Shown: positions 60,424 through 64,000 of the stretch, one piece after another
How positions within the stretch are numbered: the first letter of the stretch is position 1
Layout: each line of letters begins with the position of its first letter
From: Streptomyces albofaciens JCM 4342
Lineage (GTDB): Bacteria > Actinomycetota > Actinomycetes > Streptomycetales > Streptomycetaceae
DNA length: 64,000 bases
Assembly: GCF_008634025.1 (NCBI RefSeq)
Contig: NZ_PDCM01000001.1
Span: forward strand, 2,167,501 to 2,231,500
Reading direction: 5' to 3'
Made by a program: the position numbers and the translations under genes
The notes under the pieces: generated by a model
The model's input: the letters and a program-made list of their open reading frames with translations, nothing else
Database searches by the model: none
What the model was told of the DNA's origin: nothing

Positions 60424-61341
60424 ATGTCCATAACTTCCCGTGGGCGCTCGCGCTCCATGGCCCGCTGGGCCACCACGGCCGCCACCCTGGCCGCACTCGC
60501 CGGCGGCGCGGCGGGCCTCGCCCCCGCCGCGCAGGCCGCACCGGCCGCCGCCCAGCCGGGCGGCACCGCCGCCCAGCCCGCCGGTGCCGCCGCCAAGGCC
60601 GCCCGTAGTGTGGGCGTCGCCTTCACCAACAGCACCTCCCAGCACCTGACCCGTGTCTCGTCCGGGCTCGCCCACGGGTGCTGGTCCGACAACGGGCTGC
60701 CGCAGGACTACGTCGCCCGGTCCGTCACCGCCACGTGGAAGAGCGAGTCCTGCGGGTTCGCCACCGGCACCGAGGGCCACACGACGTACCGGATCACCGG
60801 GACGTCGGACCAGGAGGTGACGATCCGCTGGAACAACCCCTACGCGGGCAGCAACTCCTACAGCTGTCAGGCTCCCGGTGGCTACCAATGCACCTGGTCG
60901 GGCGGCGGGGGGAACAACGCCACCGTCTCCTTCAGCCTGACGGGCGGCCCCGCGTACGCGGCGGCGAACCAGGTGCGCGGGGCCGCGGCCGGCGTCACTC
61001 CCGTGCGCAGTACCCAGGTCAAGGTCGTGAACGAGACGGACACACTGCTGGCCCGGTCCGGTGCGGGCCTGTCGCACGGGATCTGGAGCGGCGACAACCT
61101 GCCGCCCTCGCTCATCAAGCCCCACGAGTGGGCGTCGTGGAAGAGCGAGTCGGACGGTTTCGCCACCGGTACGGAGGGCTGGGCCGAGTACCTCATGTCG
61201 GGCGGCAGCAAGCTCATCGTGCGCTGGAACAACCCCTTCGCGGGGAGCAACTCCTACAGCTGTGAGCCGCCTCCGGGGCGCTCCTGCTCCCAGTCGGGCG
61301 GTGGCGGCAACAACGCCAAGGTCGTCTTCACGGTCAGCTGA
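60424..61341 (+). CDS. secreted protein with two aegerolysin / ET79-like domains
   Basis: 305 residues from ATG 60424 (AAGGAC). A signal peptide (to about AAQAAP) and an Ala/Pro linker precede two homologous domains, about 63-173 and 196-304. Each contains GLxHGxW, W-K-S-E-S-x-G-F-A-T-G-T-E-G, RWNNPxAGSNSYSC and a final SGGGGNN block. These match the crystal-toxin ET79/aegerolysin family, small beta-sandwich proteins that bind membrane lipids such as ceramide phosphoethanolamine and recruit pore-forming partners. Tandem duplication in one chain is uncommon. No MACPF partner is in view. Next gene is a ribosome-inactivating protein. Confidence 0.85.
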   Translation: MSITSRGRSRSMARWATTAATLAALAGGAAGLAPAAQAAPAAAQPGGTAAQPAGAAAKAARSVGVAFTNSTSQHLTRVSSGLAHGCWSDNGLPQDYVARSVTATWKSESCGFATGTEGHTTYRITGTSDQEVTIRWNNPYAGSNSYSCQAPGGYQCTWSGGGGNNATVSFSLTGGPAYAAANQVRGAAAGVTPVRSTQVKVVNETDTLLARSGAGLSHGIWSGDNLPPSLIKPHEWASWKSESDGFATGTEGWAEYLMSGGSKLIVRWNNPFAGSNSYSCEPPPGRSCSQSGGGGNNAKVVFTVS

Positions 61342-61433
61342 GCACGCTCCACGGCTTCACCGGCCCGTCGCTCAACCGGCCCGCTTCTGGCACCACCGCA
61401 TCCCACCACACCCCACCGAAGGGAACACCCGTC

Positions 61434-62360
61434 ATGCGCAAGCCCCTCGTCGCGGCACTCTTGTGCCTGCCCCTGCTCTCCGCGACGGCGCTCGCCGCCC
61501 ATGCGGCCGAGCCCCGGCCGGCCGTTGCCCAGGCCGCCACCCCCCGGCCGGGCATCACCGTTGCCGCCGCTTCCCTGCCGACCGCCGCTCAGGCCGCCGT
61601 CCACCAGTTCCGTGTCACCTCCGTCCGGTGGGACCTCAGCTCCACCAGCCCCGGGCAGGTCCGTGACTCCTACACCGCGTTCATGCGGTCGTTGCGCGAC
61701 GCGGCGGGCGTGGTGATACGCGGCACCGGCGCCAGTGCGGTCTGGGAGACACGGGACAGCGACGAGATCATCGCCGTGGACGTCCGGCTGCCGAACCAGA
61801 GCCTCACGCTCTACCTGTCCGTCCGTGACCTCTACCTGCGCGGCTTCTCCACCGGCGCGGCGGGCAACGTGGTCCAGTTCAGGGACCCTGAGTTCAACCT
61901 CGGGCAGCGGCTCAACCGCAATGCCACCACCCTTCCCTACGGCGGGCACTACGTCGGCACCCGGAACGGCGTTGGCGGGCTGGAACACGACACCGACAGT
62001 CGGCAGCTGGAGATCTCCAGGGGAGGAGTTGTCGATGACCTGAACACGCTTGCCAATTTCGCCCGCGGACAGGGCGCTGCGAACAACCTCCGAGGTGATC
62101 TGGTCAGGGCCATCGCCGTGACGTCCGAGGCGGCCCGCTTCCGCGACATCGAGGCGCGGGTACGCCAGGGGCTGGGCAGCTCGGCCACCTTGAGCAGTCA
62201 GGAAGCCCGTGAGGAGAACGACTGGGGCCAGGGCTCCGCATTCATGTACCGGGCCAACAGGGTCCCGAACCCGGCGCCGACCCGCCTCGGCAACGAGACG
62301 CTCAACAACTGGGGCCAAGGCGCGTCCCACATGGCCATGCTGCTGATCACCCAGAAGTAG
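61434..62360 (+). CDS. secreted ribosome-inactivating protein (rRNA N-glycosidase)
   Basis: 308 residues from ATG 61434 (AAGGGA). Signal peptide to about AAHAAEP. The RIP fold is recognisable strand by strand, with all ricin A-chain catalytic residues: Tyr134 (VRDLYLRGF), Tyr173 (YGGHYVG), Glu232 and Arg235 (SEAARF) and Trp264 (NDWGQGS). RIPs remove one adenine from the sarcin-ricin loop and block translation, mostly in eukaryotes. A bacterial homologue is known in S. coelicolor. There is no lectin B-chain; the neighbouring aegerolysin-like protein could be the cell-binding part. Trp264's motif recurs as NNWGQGAS at 292. Confidence 0.88.
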   Translation: MRKPLVAALLCLPLLSATALAAHAAEPRPAVAQAATPRPGITVAAASLPTAAQAAVHQFRVTSVRWDLSSTSPGQVRDSYTAFMRSLRDAAGVVIRGTGASAVWETRDSDEIIAVDVRLPNQSLTLYLSVRDLYLRGFSTGAAGNVVQFRDPEFNLGQRLNRNATTLPYGGHYVGTRNGVGGLEHDTDSRQLEISRGGVVDDLNTLANFARGQGAANNLRGDLVRAIAVTSEAARFRDIEARVRQGLGSSATLSSQEAREENDWGQGSAFMYRANRVPNPAPTRLGNETLNNWGQGASHMAMLLITQK

Positions 62361-62369
62361 GCACCCCCG

Positions 62370-62410
62370 TCCGGCCGGGTGTGGCGCCGCCGCGCCGCAC
62401 CCGGCCGGAC
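62370..62410 (+). terminator. terminator hairpin after the RIP gene
   Basis: GTCCGGCCGG (62370-62379) pairs with CCGGCCGGAC (62401-62410) across a G/C-rich loop, 10 bases beyond the stop codon. Confidence 0.55.
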
Positions 62411-62422
62411 GTGTGCCGTGCC

Positions 62423-62451
62423 TTGACGGCCAGTTGAGGGCTCCCTATGGT
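62423..62451 (+). promoter_or_regulatory. consensus promoter of the sialidase operon, with adjacent palindrome
   Basis: TTGACG (62423-62428) and TATGGT (62446-62451) are 17 bases apart. The palindrome AGGACGTCCT at 62463-62472, just past the predicted start site, could be a repressor site. ATG of the sialidase is at 62497. Confidence 0.7.
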
Positions 62452-62496
62452 CACGCTGACAGAGGACGTCCTACGTCCGGCCGTCGGGGAGGACCC

Positions 62497-63630
62497 ATGG
62501 CGCACGAGACTTCCCTTCCGTTCCGCGCCGGCTCCGAGGGCTACGCGAGCTTCCGCATCCCGGCCGTCGTCATCACCCGCCCCACCGCCCCGGCCGTGGA
62601 CGGCGTCACCACCGCCCCCGGCACCCTGCTCGCCTTCGCCGAGGGCCGGGTGCGCAGCGCCGCCGACCACGGTGACATCGACCTCGTGCTGAAGCGCTCC
62701 GCCGACGGCGGCCGCACCTGGGGACCGCTCCAGGTCGTCGCCCACAACGGCGCCGGTACGGCGGGCAACCCGGCTCCGGTGGTGCTGGACGGCGGCCGGA
62801 TCGTCCTCCTCCACGTACGCAACGCCGCCACCGCCACCGAGGACCGCATCCGCCGCGGTCTGGTGTCCGCGGCCGACGGGCGGCGCGTATGGGTGCAGCA
62901 CAGCGACGACGACGGCGCCACGTGGAGCGCGCCGCGCGAGATCACGGCGCAGGCCAAGCGTTCCAACTGGCGCTGGTACGCCACCACCCCGGGCCACGCC
63001 CTGCAACTGCGCAACGGCCCGCACGCCGGCCGCCTGGTCGTCCCCGCCAACCACTCCATCGCCCCCACCTACTCCGGCGACAACGGCACCGAGGGCCGCT
63101 ACAACGGCGGTCACGTCCTGCTCAGCGACGACGACGGCGCGAGCTGGCGCATCGGCTACACGGACAGCAAACCCAACAACTACATCAACGCCAACGAGAC
63201 CACCGCGGCCGAACTCCCCGACGGCGCCCTCTACTTCAACACCCGCAACGACTCCCCGGCCCCCGGCAACCGCGCCGACGCCCGCTCCGCGCCCGAGTCG
63301 GGCGGCGAGCGGCTGATCAAGCCCTTCCGCCCGCAGGCCGGGCTGACCGGGCCCGTCGTCGAAGGCAGCGTGCTGCACCTGGGCGAGCCCGACGTGCTGC
63401 TCTTCTCCGGCCCCGCCGACCCGGCCGACCGCGCGCTGATGACCGTACGGGCGAGCCGGGACCGCGGCGTGACCTGGTACGCGGCGCACACCGTCGACGG
63501 GCTCCCGGCCGCCTACTCGGACCTCGTACGGATCGACGCCGCGACCGTCGGGCTGCTCTACGAGACGGGCGATTTCAGCGCCTATTCGACGATCACCTTC
63601 CGCCGCATCCCTGTGGAGGAGCTGGTATGA
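62497..63630 (+). CDS. sialidase (exo-alpha-neuraminidase), GH33-like, no signal peptide
   Basis: 377 residues from ATG 62497 with GGGGAGGA upstream. Six-bladed propeller sialidase features: the FRIP motif (F19-R-I-P22, first catalytic Arg) and four Asp boxes (SADGGRTW, SDDDGATW, SDDDGASW, SRDRGVTW). The Asp/Glu and Tyr of the active site are plausible at GRVRSAADHGDID and YSDLVRID. It would cut terminal sialic acids, but with no signal it should act inside the cell on imported sialosides. ATGA overlap couples it to the substrate-binding lipoprotein gene. Confidence 0.85.
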   Translation: MAHETSLPFRAGSEGYASFRIPAVVITRPTAPAVDGVTTAPGTLLAFAEGRVRSAADHGDIDLVLKRSADGGRTWGPLQVVAHNGAGTAGNPAPVVLDGGRIVLLHVRNAATATEDRIRRGLVSAADGRRVWVQHSDDDGATWSAPREITAQAKRSNWRWYATTPGHALQLRNGPHAGRLVVPANHSIAPTYSGDNGTEGRYNGGHVLLSDDDGASWRIGYTDSKPNNYINANETTAAELPDGALYFNTRNDSPAPGNRADARSAPESGGERLIKPFRPQAGLTGPVVEGSVLHLGEPDVLLFSGPADPADRALMTVRASRDRGVTWYAAHTVDGLPAAYSDLVRIDAATVGLLYETGDFSAYSTITFRRIPVEELV

Positions 63631-64000
63631 GCACCGGTACGTACGACGACGGCCGGGACCGGGGCCGAGATCCGGACCGGGGCCGAGATGCGGACCGGGA
63701 CCGGGACCCGCACCGGAGCCAAGACCCGCACCGGGACCGGAGCCAAGCCCCCTACCGGGACCGGAAGCCCGGCCGCATCCGCCGCCGGGCCCTGCTCGGC
63801 GGGGCGGCCACGGCCGCCGCGGCCGCCGCCGGGTTCACGCTGGCCGGCTGCGGAGACGGCGGCGACGGGGACGGCGGCGCGGCACCGAAGGAGCGCAAGA
63901 AGGGCCAGAAGATCCAGCTGTCCTTCTGGTCATGGGTGCCGGGCATCGACAAACCGGTGGACCTGTGGAACCGCGAACACCCCGACGTGCAGGTCAAGGT
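63627..64000 (+). CDS. sugar ABC transporter substrate-binding lipoprotein, 5' part (runs off right edge)
   Basis: At least 124 residues, start ATG 63627 overlapping the sialidase stop. An unusual N-terminal stretch of Arg/Asp repeats (residues 10-49) precedes a Tat-lipoprotein signal: RRR at 52-54, hydrophobic run, then TLAGC with Cys75. The mature start (IQLSFWSWVPGIDKPVDLWNREHPDVQVKV) is typical of family 1 sugar-binding proteins. It probably captures sialylated or other oligosaccharides for the sialidase operon. Confidence 0.85.
   Translation, partial: MSTGTYDDGRDRGRDPDRGRDADRDRDPHRSQDPHRDRSQAPYRDRKPGRIRRRALLGGAATAAAAAAGFTLAGCGDGGDGDGGAAPKERKKGQKIQLSFWSWVPGIDKPVDLWNREHPDVQVK

Noticed and set aside
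1..64000. CRISPR array
   Set aside because: No regularly spaced identical repeats of 25-40 bases with unique spacers were seen; the repeats found are short tandem or palindromic units.

Overview
The window is a stretch of a very GC-rich actinomycete chromosome and fits Streptomyces best. Supporting signs are GTG and TTG starts, leaderless genes, the 25-residue ribosomal protein bL37, a type A RNase P RNA, DmdR/IdeR-type iron boxes, LAxTG sortase signals, HtaA-type haem proteins and an actinobacterial type VII (ESX) secretion locus. Everything was read by eye from the sequence; no database search was run, so family names rest on motifs and remembered family architecture.

Layout. 1-8.0 kb is chromosomal housekeeping: the 3' end of a bifunctional RNase H/acid phosphatase, an alkyl sulfatase, KDPG aldolase, YaaA, an RNB-domain ribonuclease, and a MerR regulator with a membrane protein. 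8.05-8.46 kb is rnpB. 8.5-10.1 kb is a decayed island that holds a frameshifted, truncated type I restriction HsdR relic. 10.2-27.0 kb is an ESX locus: eccC, divergent from eccD-eccB-mycP, then helical and WXG substrate candidates, a second mycosin, two WXG100 proteins, and an alpha/beta-hydrolase candidate effector coupled to a lipoprotein. No eccE is present. 27-45 kb carries dispersed functions: a NUDIX remnant, cyclophilin, bL37, a GT39-like mannosyltransferase, methyltransferases, a trypsin-like protease, an SDR, DUF4429/SHOCT, PhoD, Bcr/CflA MFS, a serine hydrolase, Rsm22, DDAH, a TetR regulator with stacked operators, and a prim-pol-like protein.

45-57 kb is an iron and haem acquisition block. 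It holds efeUOB, hmuTUV, two HtaA-domain surface proteins and a haem oxygenase, with three iron-box-like sites ahead of efeO, between hmuT and htaA, and ahead of the haem oxygenase. The likely flow is haem capture at the envelope (HtaA), import (HmuTUV), ring opening (haem oxygenase) and elemental iron import (EfeUOB), all repressed when iron is replete. A PhzF-like gene, Met aminopeptidase and an MFS exporter follow.

59.7-64 kb is the most striking part. A small secreted protein, a secreted protein with two tandem aegerolysin/ET79-like domains, and a secreted ribosome-inactivating protein (rRNA N-glycosidase fold with all catalytic residues visible) lie in a row. A terminator-like hairpin separates them from a sialidase with its own consensus promoter, which is coupled to a sugar-ABC substrate-binding lipoprotein that runs off the right edge. 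The first three read as an anti-eukaryote exotoxin locus; the last two as a sialoside/sugar-use operon.
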